Assembly (NCBI GenBank): GCA_030589825.1
Contig: JAUUZT010000073.1
Location: 1 to 5,157 of the forward strand
Source of the DNA: Dehalococcoidia bacterium
GTDB lineage: Bacteria; Chloroflexota; Dehalococcoidia; GIF9; AB-539-J10
Direction: 5' to 3'
Length of the DNA stretch: 5,157 nt
Shown here: positions 1-5,157 of the stretch, piece by piece
Numbering within the stretch: position 1 is the first letter of the stretch
How the letters are laid out: each line of letters begins with the position of its first letter
The notes under the pieces: model-generated
Told to the model about the DNA's origin: nothing
Seen by the model: only the letters and a program-made list of their open reading frames with translations
Database searches by the model: none
Made by a program: the position numbers and the translations under genes

Positions 1-1110
1 GAAGAAATGACTGTAATACTTGGGCAGGAGCACCATGATTTATCCACCGTTAAAAATTGCCCGTCAGTTATTTTACTTGTGGGATTGCAGGGTTCTGGGA
101 AAACTACCACTGCGGCTAAACTAGCTGTTCATCTTCAGCAAAAAGGAGAATCACCTTTACTGGTAGCTGCTGATACACGCAGGCCTGCTGCCAGGGAACA
201 ACTGAAACTACTAGGGCAGGCAGCTGAGATTCCTGTTTTTAGCGAGGAGAATGAGGTGACACCAGTAAGGATTTGTGCTCATGCTCTTAAAGAAGCCGAA
301 ATAAATGGGCTAAACAGATTGATTGTTGATACACAGGGACGGTTGCATATTGATGGAGTCTTGATGGCAGAGTTGTCCGAGATTAAAAATGAATTAAATC
401 CTGCTGAAGTACTACTTATTGTGGATGCCATGACGGGACAAGATGCCGTGAGGATAGCTACAGAATTTCATGAGCAGATAGGGCTGACTGGGGTTATTTT
501 GACCAAGATGGATGGAGATGCAAGGGGTGGGGCTGCCCTTTCGGTTAGTTTTGTTACTGGAGTCCCAATAAAATTTCTGGGAGTAGGAGAAAAAGTAAGG
601 GCGCTAGAGCCATTTTATCCTGAACGTTTGGCGTCTCGCATCTTAAATATGGGGGATATGCTCACTTTTATCGAGCGTGCTGAGCAGGCTGTTGACACGC
701 AGAAAGACAAGAAATTTGACAGGAAGAAGAGCTTATCAGATTTGGATATGAATGATTTACTTGAACAGATGCGTAGTCTGCGTAAAATGGGGCCTATGGG
801 ACAATTGATGGGTATGTTGCCAGGGTTTTCTAATATTAGTTCTCGTTTATCTGATGATGAAAGTGAGAAGCAGATTAGAAAGATGGAGGCTATTATATCT
901 TCTATGACACCTGATGAGAGGCATAACCCTGATATAATAAACGGCAGTCGGCGTTATCGAATATCAAGGGGAAGTGGTACGACACCTCACGATATAAATC
1001 AACTGTTGAAGCAATTCTATCAAATAAAGAAACTAAGTAAACAGGTATCACGAGGAAAGATGCCCAAGGATATTGGAAAGATGTTTGGACTCCGTACAAA
1101 ATCTGGTTAA
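1..1110 (+). CDS. ffh: Signal recognition particle protein Ffh (SRP54 family), 5'-truncated by window edge
   Basis: Ffh binds SRP RNA and signal sequences of nascent membrane proteins and, with FtsY, delivers ribosomes to the membrane using GTP. The frame is open to base 1, so the ATG at 7 is an internal methionine; roughly 75-80 N-domain residues should lie upstream, judging from P-loop position in full-length Ffh (usually 430-450 aa). Counting from that Met: P-loop [10 protein letters not shown] at 26-35, [11 protein letters not shown] at 56-66, G3 region DTQGR at 108-112, [10 protein letters not shown] (G4) at 166-175, GVGE (G5 region) at 192-195. The methionine-rich M domain runs from about 245 to the end, with the RNA-binding segment NGSRRYRIS...GSGTT at 312-326. 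The odd feature is Gln in place of the usual Ala of DTAGR. FtsY is excluded by the M domain. The gene converges on rpoD, with overlapping stops. Confidence 0.96.
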   Translation, partial: EEMTVILGQEHHDLSTVKNCPSVILLVGLQGSGKTTTAAKLAVHLQQKGESPLLVAADTRRPAAREQLKLLGQAAEIPVFSEENEVTPVRICAHALKEAEINGLNRLIVDTQGRLHIDGVLMAELSEIKNELNPAEVLLIVDAMTGQDAVRIATEFHEQIGLTGVILTKMDGDARGGAALSVSFVTGVPIKFLGVGEKVRALEPFYPERLASRILNMGDMLTFIERAEQAVDTQKDKKFDRKKSLSDLDMNDLLEQMRSLRKMGPMGQLMGMLPGFSNISSRLSDDESEKQIRKMEAIISSMTPDERHNPDIINGSRRYRISRGSGTTPHDINQLLKQFYQIKKLSKQVSRGKMPKDIGKMFGLRTKSG

Positions 1111-2552
1111 CCCAAGTAATCACGAAATTTTCGGCTGCGGCTTGGGTGGCGTAACTTTCGTAAAGCTTTTGCCTCGATTTGCCGAATTCTCTCTCGTGTT
1201 ACGTTGAATTCCTGACCTACCTCTTCCAGTGTTTGGGTATGTCCCCCTTCAAGGCCGAATCTGAGTTGAATAACCCTTTTTTCTCGTGGAGTTAGTTGAT
1301 CAAGTACTTTGTCTATTTGATCTTTAAGCAACTGTTGAGAGGCAATTTCGATTGGCGCCGGACTATCATAGTCCTGTACAAAGTCGCCCAGACGGCTGTC
1401 TTTATCTTCACCAATCGGTGTTTCAAGCGATATTGGTTCATGACGGAACAGGTCCATGATTTCCTCGACCCTCTCTGAACTCAAGCTCAATTCATTACCG
1501 ATTTCCGAATAATTGGGTTCACGTCCCAGTTCCTGAGTTAATTTGCGTATCTTTCGTATAAGTTTATTGATGGTCTCTACCATATGTACAGGGATACGAA
1601 TGGTGCGTGACTGATCTGCAATAGAGCGGGTAATACCTTGTTTAATCCACCAGGTAGCATAAGTGCTGAATTTATACCCTTTTCTATGTTGGAATTTATC
1701 CACAGCTCGCATTAGGCCGATATTCCCTTCCTGTATAAGGTCAAGCAAGGACATGCCATGACCGATATATTTTTTAGCTATGCTTACGACAAGGCGTAGA
1801 TTTGCTGCAACGAGATGCTCCTTTGCTTTCACTGCTTCGGTCTTAACTTTAATAAAATGTTGTTTGAATTCGTTATCATATGAATGAAATCTGGAGAGAA
1901 AGTCTTCGTCGTTTAGAAGAACTTTTGTCTCCTGCCAGGAAGTATCGGCTCCAATAACCCCTAATGCTTGCTGTGGTAGCAGATTACTTACTAGAGAGAG
2001 TTTGATTATGCTTTCCTCTGCGGAGGTAATTCCCCTGTCGGTTCTTTCGGCAGTTGCGGCTATCAATGCTAAATCTAGCTTGTTATCTATTGTGGCGTGA
2101 AAGGCTGGCTCTGTAATTGTCTCCACCAGGCTGGAGGAGTTACTTATTCCTGATTGCTCTTTAATAACCTCGATAGTGGGATAAAGCTTGCATAGCCGGG
2201 TAATCAAGTCTACTAAAAGCTCTGTGGGTGTAACAGCCCTCTTGTATTTTTTTTCAAGCTTTTGAAGATATCTGTTTTGCTCGATTTTACTTGATAGTTC
2301 TCTCTCTTGGCTTGCTGTGAGCAGAGGTACTTTACCGATTTCCCTGAGATACATTCTGGCGAGGTCATCAGTAACCTCGAATTCTTCAAGCTCTATATGA
2401 GGCTTGATATCTTCGGAGCTGTTTTCATCATGCGCTTCTTCTTCTGTACTGCTATCACTCTCTTCGCCTTCATCAGTTGTGACTTCTCCTTGAGTTGTTG
2501 CCTCCTCTCCATCGCCAGTTATATGAAAGCCATTTTTCTCAGTTATATCCAT
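1107..2552 (-). CDS. rpoD: Primary RNA polymerase sigma factor (sigma-70/RpoD, group 1)
   Basis: This 481-aa protein directs RNA polymerase to housekeeping promoters. Residues 14-59 are a very acidic segment (20 Asp/Glu, one Lys) where region 1.1 would be. Region 1.2 is about 61-95 ([18 protein letters not shown]). Residues 96-240 form a weakly conserved insert, as in the sigma-70 non-conserved region. Regions 2.1-2.4 span about 241-325, with [20 protein letters not shown] and [17 protein letters not shown]. Gln305 and Thr308 match the -10-reading pair Q437/T440 of E. coli sigma-70. Region 3 is about 326-395, including the finger [10 protein letters not shown]. Region 4.2 is about 438-473, and its [20 protein letters not shown] keeps Arg453, Glu454 and Arg457 for -35 contact. 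These residues predict consensus-like TTGACA/TATAAT promoters. The start is supported by a GAGGGG site 8 nt upstream. It overlaps dnaG by 14 bp, so co-transcription is very likely. Confidence 0.97.
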   Translation of the reverse strand: MDITEKNGFHITGDGEEATTQGEVTTDEGEESDSSTEEEAHDENSSEDIKPHIELEEFEVTDDLARMYLREIGKVPLLTASQERELSSKIEQNRYLQKLEKKYKRAVTPTELLVDLITRLCKLYPTIEVIKEQSGISNSSSLVETITEPAFHATIDNKLDLALIAATAERTDRGITSAEESIIKLSLVSNLLPQQALGVIGADTSWQETKVLLNDEDFLSRFHSYDNEFKQHFIKVKTEAVKAKEHLVAANLRLVVSIAKKYIGHGMSLLDLIQEGNIGLMRAVDKFQHRKGYKFSTYATWWIKQGITRSIADQSRTIRIPVHMVETINKLIRKIRKLTQELGREPNYSEIGNELSLSSERVEEIMDLFRHEPISLETPIGEDKDSRLGDFVQDYDSPAPIEIASQQLLKDQIDKVLDQLTPREKRVIQLRFGLEGGHTQTLEEVGQEFNVTRERIRQIEAKALRKLRHPSRSRKFRDYLG

Positions 2553-4344
2553 TATCTTGTCCCCTCGTTATTTTCCTTCTCTTAAGCTGGACTGCCATAA
2601 TTTGTTCGCTGCTTGATATCCCTTGTTCATCCAATTTGGCCAACTCTGCAGCAGTTCCTTCTTGTTCTCTGGTGACTTCAAGCATTATAGCTTTTTCTGC
2701 CTCTCTTTTCTTGAGTTCCCTTTCCTGTAATATAAGTACACAATCGCTTAGGGCATGCTGTTGCTTATTGGCAGTTTGCTCAAGGATAGGCATGCCTAAC
2801 AGGTAATCCAGATGCTCTAATAGAGGTGGAGCCATCTGTTTTTTCATCTCAGTACAATTACCATAACATCGCCATTGAGTAAAAATCTCACGATTAACAG
2901 GGTTTTTAAAATGCTCAACAGATAATTCTTGAGCCGTATTGCTCAGTTCTGGATAAAGCAGCAATAAGGCAAGGCAATATTCCTCGGTGGGGTTACGCCT
3001 ATTTGTATGAGAGGACACATCTGTTTTCTTTACCACAGTTTCATAACGCCTGGTCTTACCATTTCGCCATTTGTCCAGGGCATTACTTATACCGGCCTCA
3101 TCAATATCAAGTCTGCGGGCTAGTTTTCGTTTATAGTGGGATTGTTGGATTGGGTCCTTTATCTCATGGATTAGAGGTAGAAGTTTTTGCACAGACATAG
3201 ATTTCTCTTTGGCATTACCTTTGTCAATCCGCTTGGTTACCGTCTCCAGGGCAAAATCGAGAATGGGCGAACCCTCTCCCATGAGTTTTTGCCAGAGTTC
3301 TGGATCGCCAGATATTACATCATCAGGGTCTTTACCGGGAGGCATTGAAATAACGGTTACTTCAGTCTTATCAATGAAACGAGCTACCACCTGTGTGCTC
3401 CTCAGTGTTGCCTGCTCGCCTGCAGCATCAGCATCGAGCGCCAATGCTATATTCTTAGATAGTTTGCGTACGATAGCTACCTGGTTTTCTGTTAACGATG
3501 TTCCCATGGCGGCTACTGAGTTTTGCCAACCGTGCTGGTGAGCAGTGAGTACATCCATATAACCTTCCATAATTATCACTTGTCCCTCCTTTTTGATGAA
3601 GGAACTTGCTCTGTCAATGCCGTAGATACTATTTCCTTTATCGAAGATTAATGTCTGTGGCGAGTTGATATATTTAGGCAAAGACTCATCCATGGTTCTA
3701 GCTCCGAAACCGGTTACCTGTCCCTGATTGTTATGTATGGGAAACATCAGATGATTACGGAACCTGTCATAACTGCCTCCAGTTTCCCTCTCGATTATCA
3801 AGCCTGCATCCTTCAATTCTTGCTCTTTATAGCCTTTACCAGTTAGTAATTCCGTCAAGGTGTCCCAGCTATCAGGGCTGAAGCCCAAGTGAAATTCCTT
3901 TGCAGTTTTTATAGAAATATTTCTCTTGTTGAGATAGTTTCTGGCTTTCTCTCCATAACTAGTATTTAGTAATAAATGGTGGTAATACTCGCTAGCTGTA
4001 TCATTTAGCTGAAATAGTCTTAGCCTATACTTATCCTCTACTTTATCAGTTGTTGTCTTATCCTGATTCAGGGTAATCCCTGCTCTATTAGCCAACAATT
4101 GTAGTGCCTCGCTAAAGCTTATTTCCTCCTTCTTCATAATGAAGGAGAAAACATCTCCTCCAGTACCACAGGCTCCAAAACAATGCCAGGTTTGTTGTTC
4201 TGGGAAAACGAAGAATGAAGGGTGTTTCTCAAGATGAAAAGGACACAAAGCTTTAAAATTTCGTCCTGCTTTTTGTAAAGAGGTATAATCTGAAATAAGG
4301 TCAACGATGTCTATTCTCTGTTTTATTTCGTCTATGTTACCCAT
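2539..4344 (-). CDS. dnaG: DNA primase DnaG
   Basis: DnaG makes the RNA primers for lagging-strand replication, working with the replicative helicase. At 601 aa it is of ordinary length. Domains: a CHC2 zinc-binding domain at about 1-95 with ligands Cys34, His37, Cys55 and Cys59 (CPFH, then CFGAC); the RNA polymerase core at about 115-430, with [11 protein letters not shown] at 193-203 and KYINSPQT at 224-231; a Toprim segment with catalytic Glu260 (EGYMD), Asp304 and Asp306 (ALDADAAGE) and PGKDPDD at 336-342. A diverged C-terminal helicase-interaction domain follows at about 450-600, ending in charged, probably helical sequence. The last two zinc ligands are three residues apart rather than two as in E. 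coli (CFGC). The ATG at 4344 is the start because an in-frame TAA lies 15 nt upstream and the family's [10 protein letters not shown] begins nearby. Its ribosome binding site is weak (GAG 4 nt before ATG). First gene of dnaG-rpoD; rpsU is absent. Confidence 0.97.
   Translation of the reverse strand: MGNIDEIKQRIDIVDLISDYTSLQKAGRNFKALCPFHLEKHPSFFVFPEQQTWHCFGACGTGGDVFSFIMKKEEISFSEALQLLANRAGITLNQDKTTTDKVEDKYRLRLFQLNDTASEYYHHLLLNTSYGEKARNYLNKRNISIKTAKEFHLGFSPDSWDTLTELLTGKGYKEQELKDAGLIIERETGGSYDRFRNHLMFPIHNNQGQVTGFGARTMDESLPKYINSPQTLIFDKGNSIYGIDRASSFIKKEGQVIIMEGYMDVLTAHQHGWQNSVAAMGTSLTENQVAIVRKLSKNIALALDADAAGEQATLRSTQVVARFIDKTEVTVISMPPGKDPDDVISGDPELWQKLMGEGSPILDFALETVTKRIDKGNAKEKSMSVQKLLPLIHEIKDPIQQSHYKRKLARRLDIDEAGISNALDKWRNGKTRRYETVVKKTDVSSHTNRRNPTEEYCLALLLLYPELSNTAQELSVEHFKNPVNREIFTQWRCYGNCTEMKKQMAPPLLEHLDYLLGMPILEQTANKQQHALSDCVLILQERELKKREAEKAIMLEVTREQEGTAAELAKLDEQGISSSEQIMAVQLKRRKITRGQDNGYN
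2561..2566 (-). promoter_or_regulatory. Ribosome binding site of rpoD, inside the 3' end of dnaG
   Basis: GAGGGG on the minus strand lies 8 nt upstream of the rpoD ATG (2552) and within the last codons of dnaG. It supports that start and allows translation coupled to, or independent of, dnaG termination at 2539. Confidence 0.75.
2684..2689 (-). promoter_or_regulatory. Perfect TATAAT inside dnaG, possible internal rpoD promoter
   Basis: TATAAT on the minus strand (2689-2684) lies about 130 nt before the rpoD start, inside the dnaG codons for KAIML. The best -35 at 17 bp is AAGAAA (2712-2707), matching TTGACA at only 3 of 6. Internal promoters within dnaG that drive rpoD are known in E. coli, which makes the position sensible, but the weak -35 keeps this tentative. 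Confidence 0.22.
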
Positions 4345-4447
4345 GTGGCTCGTTACACATTACTCCATTAATGCCGGTTTTAATTCGAGCTAAGTTATCG
4401 CAGGACATCATGAATGAGTTATTCTTGAATCGGTAAAAAGGATACAT
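4337..4447 (-). CDS. Candidate 36-codon leader ORF overlapping the dnaG start
   Basis: The ATG at 4447 opens 36 codons (MYPFYRFKNN... to ...MCNEPHG) and ends with TAA at 4339-4337, overlapping the dnaG start in another frame by 8 bp. GGAG abuts the ATG with no spacer, which is unfavourable for initiation; an internal in-frame ATG at 4360 also has GGAG only 2 nt upstream. I recognise no family. The overlap would allow translational coupling to dnaG, whose own ribosome binding site is weak. An open frame this short is easily chance. Confidence 0.17.
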   Translation of the reverse strand: MYPFYRFKNNSFMMSCDNLARIKTGINGVMCNEPHG

Positions 4448-4454
4448 CTCCTTT
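4437..4454 (-). promoter_or_regulatory. Small hairpin in the dnaG leader
   Basis: In minus-strand RNA, AAAGGA (4454-4449) can pair with UCCUUU (4442-4437) around a 6-nt loop, and the U-stretch continues two bases past the stem. The loop contains the ATG of the candidate leader ORF (4447-4445), and the stem holds most of its purine-rich GGAG. It could hide a start site or act as a weak attenuator. The stem is short and AU-rich, so stability is doubtful. Confidence 0.25.
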
Positions 4455-4464
4455 GTTTTAGGAA

Positions 4465-4488
4465 AGTAAAGGTTAATAGTACTTTACT
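4465..4488. repeat. Perfect 7-bp inverted repeat, possible operator
   Basis: AGTAAAG at 4465-4471 and CTTTACT at 4482-4488 are exact reverse complements around a 10-nt centre. The arms are 17 bp apart centre to centre, about 1.6 helical turns, which suits a dimeric regulator only approximately. The centre contains the candidate minus-strand -10 element (4476-4481), so a bound protein could block dnaG-rpoD transcription. The repeat is seen directly; the operator role is inferred. Confidence 0.35.
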
Positions 4489-4503
4489 CAACATCTAGCT
4501 CAA
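4476..4503 (-). promoter_or_regulatory. Candidate promoter of the dnaG-rpoD operon
   Basis: On the minus strand, TTGAGC (4503-4498, 4 of 6 to TTGACA) and TACTAT (4481-4476, 4 of 6 to TATAAT) are 16 bp apart. Transcription would begin near 4469, leaving a leader of about 125 nt before dnaG. An alternative is TAAAAT at 4508-4503 with a poorer -35 (TTTAGT, 4531-4526). In such AT-rich DNA either match could be chance. Confidence 0.3.
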
Positions 4504-4578
4504 TTTTATATATTAGCATATTCGGACTAAATAAGAAAGAACTGTTTTGTGATTATGGTACTACGGAAACGTTGGTTT

Positions 4579-4600
4579 CAAGCTTGTTGATTAACTAATC
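4579..4600. repeat. Two small palindromes at the -35 of the BFN-family promoter
   Basis: CAAGCTTG at 4579-4586 is an 8-bp perfect palindrome ending at the base before the -35 element. GATTA at 4589-4593 and TAATC at 4596-4600 form a second dyad overlapping the -35. Either could be a regulator site. Both are short enough to occur by chance, and no known operator consensus was recognised. Confidence 0.2.
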
Positions 4601-4615
4601 GTATAAAGGTAGAAT
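4587..4615 (+). promoter_or_regulatory. Sigma-70 type promoter of the BFN-family gene
   Basis: TTGATT at 4587-4592 (4 of 6 to TTGACA) and TAGAAT at 4610-4615 (5 of 6 to TATAAT) are separated by exactly 17 bp. Transcription would start near 4621-4623, giving a short leader of about 25 nt that contains the ribosome binding site. The RpoD encoded next door keeps the residues that read such elements. This is a pattern call without a mapped start site. Confidence 0.62.
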
Positions 4616-4633
4616 AGAGCCTCTACTGTAAAA

Positions 4634-4639
4634 GGGAGG
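4634..4639 (+). promoter_or_regulatory. Ribosome binding site of the BFN-family gene
   Basis: GGGAGG lies 7 nt before the ATG at 4647. It is the strongest ribosome binding site in the window and fixes the start of the BFN-family gene. Confidence 0.85.
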
Positions 4640-4646
4640 CGTTGAA

Positions 4647-5157
4647 ATGTTAATAGAAATGACAATTGATAGTATCAGAGCGAGTATGGTAAATGATCGC
4701 CTTCGCGCTGCAATCCTGAAAGAGAAAGAGGCTGATAGGTATTTGCCTATCTGGATAGGTCCGCCAGAGGCGGATGCAATTCTGTTGAAGCTACAAAATA
4801 TTGAACTGTCTCGTCCTCTTACACACGATTTATTGCAATCAGTTATTAGTACGTTTGGGGCTTCAGTTGATTATGTTGTAGTAAGTGACCTTCAGAACGA
4901 TACCTTCTTTGCGAAACTCTACATCACCTTGGGCAAGGATCAAATGGAAATTGATTCTCGTCCTAGTGATGCTTTAGCCCTGGCAGTGCGGGTGGGTGCA
5001 CCAATATTTGCCGAATCAGAAGTGTTGGATAAGGCTGGAATTATACTTGAAGAGGAAACAGGAAAGCCAACTTCTGAAAAAAGAGTTGATGACAAAGAAC
5101 TGAAGGGGCTTTCTGCATATGAAGATTTTATTAACACACTTGATTTAGATGACTTTA
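4647..5157 (+). CDS. Bifunctional nuclease (BFN/DUF151) family protein, 3'-truncated by window edge
   Basis: The frame starts at ATG 4647 and stays open for 170 codons to the right edge, so the C-terminus is missing, though probably only by a little. Residues 1-132 read as a complete BFN domain: MLIEMTIDSIRASMVN, LPIWIGPPEADAI at 33-45, RPLTHDL at 56-62, and EIDSRPSDALALAVRVGAPI at 101-120. A charged linker (about 133-153) and the tail LSAYEDFINTLDLDD follow. The family includes Thermotoga TM0160, of known structure, and plant BBD proteins reported to have RNase and DNase activity; the bacterial role is poorly defined, so the product name is family-level only. There is no signal peptide or membrane segment, so it should be cytosolic. 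The start is well supported by GGGAGG 7 nt upstream and by the family's usual N-terminus. It diverges from dnaG and has its own promoter. No UVR domain is visible in this part. Confidence 0.93.
   Translation, partial: MLIEMTIDSIRASMVNDRLRAAILKEKEADRYLPIWIGPPEADAILLKLQNIELSRPLTHDLLQSVISTFGASVDYVVVSDLQNDTFFAKLYITLGKDQMEIDSRPSDALALAVRVGAPIFAESEVLDKAGIILEEETGKPTSEKRVDDKELKGLSAYEDFINTLDLDDF

Larger units (their letters stand above)
4345..4646. other. Divergent intergenic region between dnaG and the BFN-family gene
   Basis: These 302 AT-rich bases have no recognisable protein-family gene on either strand. They hold the BFN promoter at the right end. Towards dnaG they hold a candidate minus-strand promoter, a perfect 7-bp inverted repeat, a small hairpin and a short unassigned ORF. 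No riboswitch, tRNA or strong terminator pattern was recognised. The size and divergent arrangement fit a shared regulatory region. Confidence 0.8.

Noticed and set aside
7..9. ATG at 7 as the true start of ffh
   Set aside because: The P-loop would fall at residue 26, about 80 residues too early for an SRP54-family protein, and the frame is open to base 1 with no ribosome binding site visible.
902..1123. 73-codon minus-strand ORF across the ffh/rpoD junction
   Set aside because: It lies antisense to the conserved Ffh M domain and has no recognisable motif; it is a shadow frame.
1110..1147. Inverted repeat ACCCAAG/CTTGGGT as a bidirectional terminator for ffh and rpoD
   Set aside because: The loop is 24 nt and no T-run follows on the plus strand; on the minus strand the nearest is four T about ten bases on. 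It also codes for the RpoD C-terminus.
2247..2268. TTCAA-AAGC-TTGAA stem next to an eight-T run as an intrinsic terminator
   Set aside because: On the plus strand the T-run precedes the stem, and on the minus strand the stem is followed by A, not T. The orientation is wrong both ways.
2307..2806. Two plus-strand ORFs of 92 and 103 codons over the rpoD/dnaG boundary
   Set aside because: Both are antisense to well-supported rpoD and dnaG frames. Their Ser/Leu/Cys-rich, membrane-like look is what antisense of charged coding sequence produces.
3003..3541. Plus-strand ORFs of 65 and 110 codons inside dnaG
   Set aside because: They are antisense to the Toprim and following region of the primase, with no start signal or family resemblance.
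4562..4578. GAAAC-GTTG-GTTTC hairpin upstream of the BFN promoter as a terminator or operator
   Set aside because: The stem is only 5 bp with no following T-run, lies outside the predicted BFN transcript, and is plausible by chance.
4940..5137. 65-codon minus-strand ORF near the right edge
   Set aside because: It is antisense to the conserved BFN-domain motif EIDSRPSDALALAVRVGAPI, so it is a shadow.

Overview
This is a core housekeeping window, most likely from a bacterium of the phylum Chloroflexota, perhaps class Dehalococcoidia. That placement is an inference. It rests on the protein sequences resembling Chloroflexota versions as I remember them (a CFGAC-type zinc site in the primase, a sigma factor with a long insert between regions 1.2 and 2.1) and on moderate-to-low GC. 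No search was run. I see no phage, transposon, CRISPR, tRNA or rRNA sequence.

Layout. Bases 1-1110 (+) hold the 3' part of ffh, the protein subunit of the signal recognition particle; its start lies left of the window. It converges on rpoD (2552-1107, -), the primary sigma factor, and the two stop codons share one TTAA tetranucleotide. rpoD follows dnaG (4344-2539, -), the replicative primase, with a 14-bp overlap, so the pair is an operon resembling the classical macromolecular-synthesis operon without rpsU. A divergent 302-bp intergenic region (4345-4646) follows. Finally, a gene for a bifunctional nuclease (BFN/DUF151) family protein starts at 4647 (+) and runs off the right edge with no stop seen.

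Regulation. The nuclease gene has a good sigma-70 type promoter (TTGATT, 17 bp, TAGAAT) and a strong ribosome binding site. The dnaG side has a weak start signal, a possible 36-codon leader ORF overlapping the dnaG start, a small hairpin holding that leader's start codon, and a perfect 7-bp inverted repeat over a candidate promoter. These leader elements are the least ordinary part of the window and all remain hypotheses.

How the genes relate: dnaG and rpoD co-produce replication-priming and transcription-initiation proteins; ffh serves membrane protein targeting. I found no convincing undescribed system. The best leads are a DTQGR form of the Ffh G3 motif, the dnaG leader, and the fused convergent stop codons.
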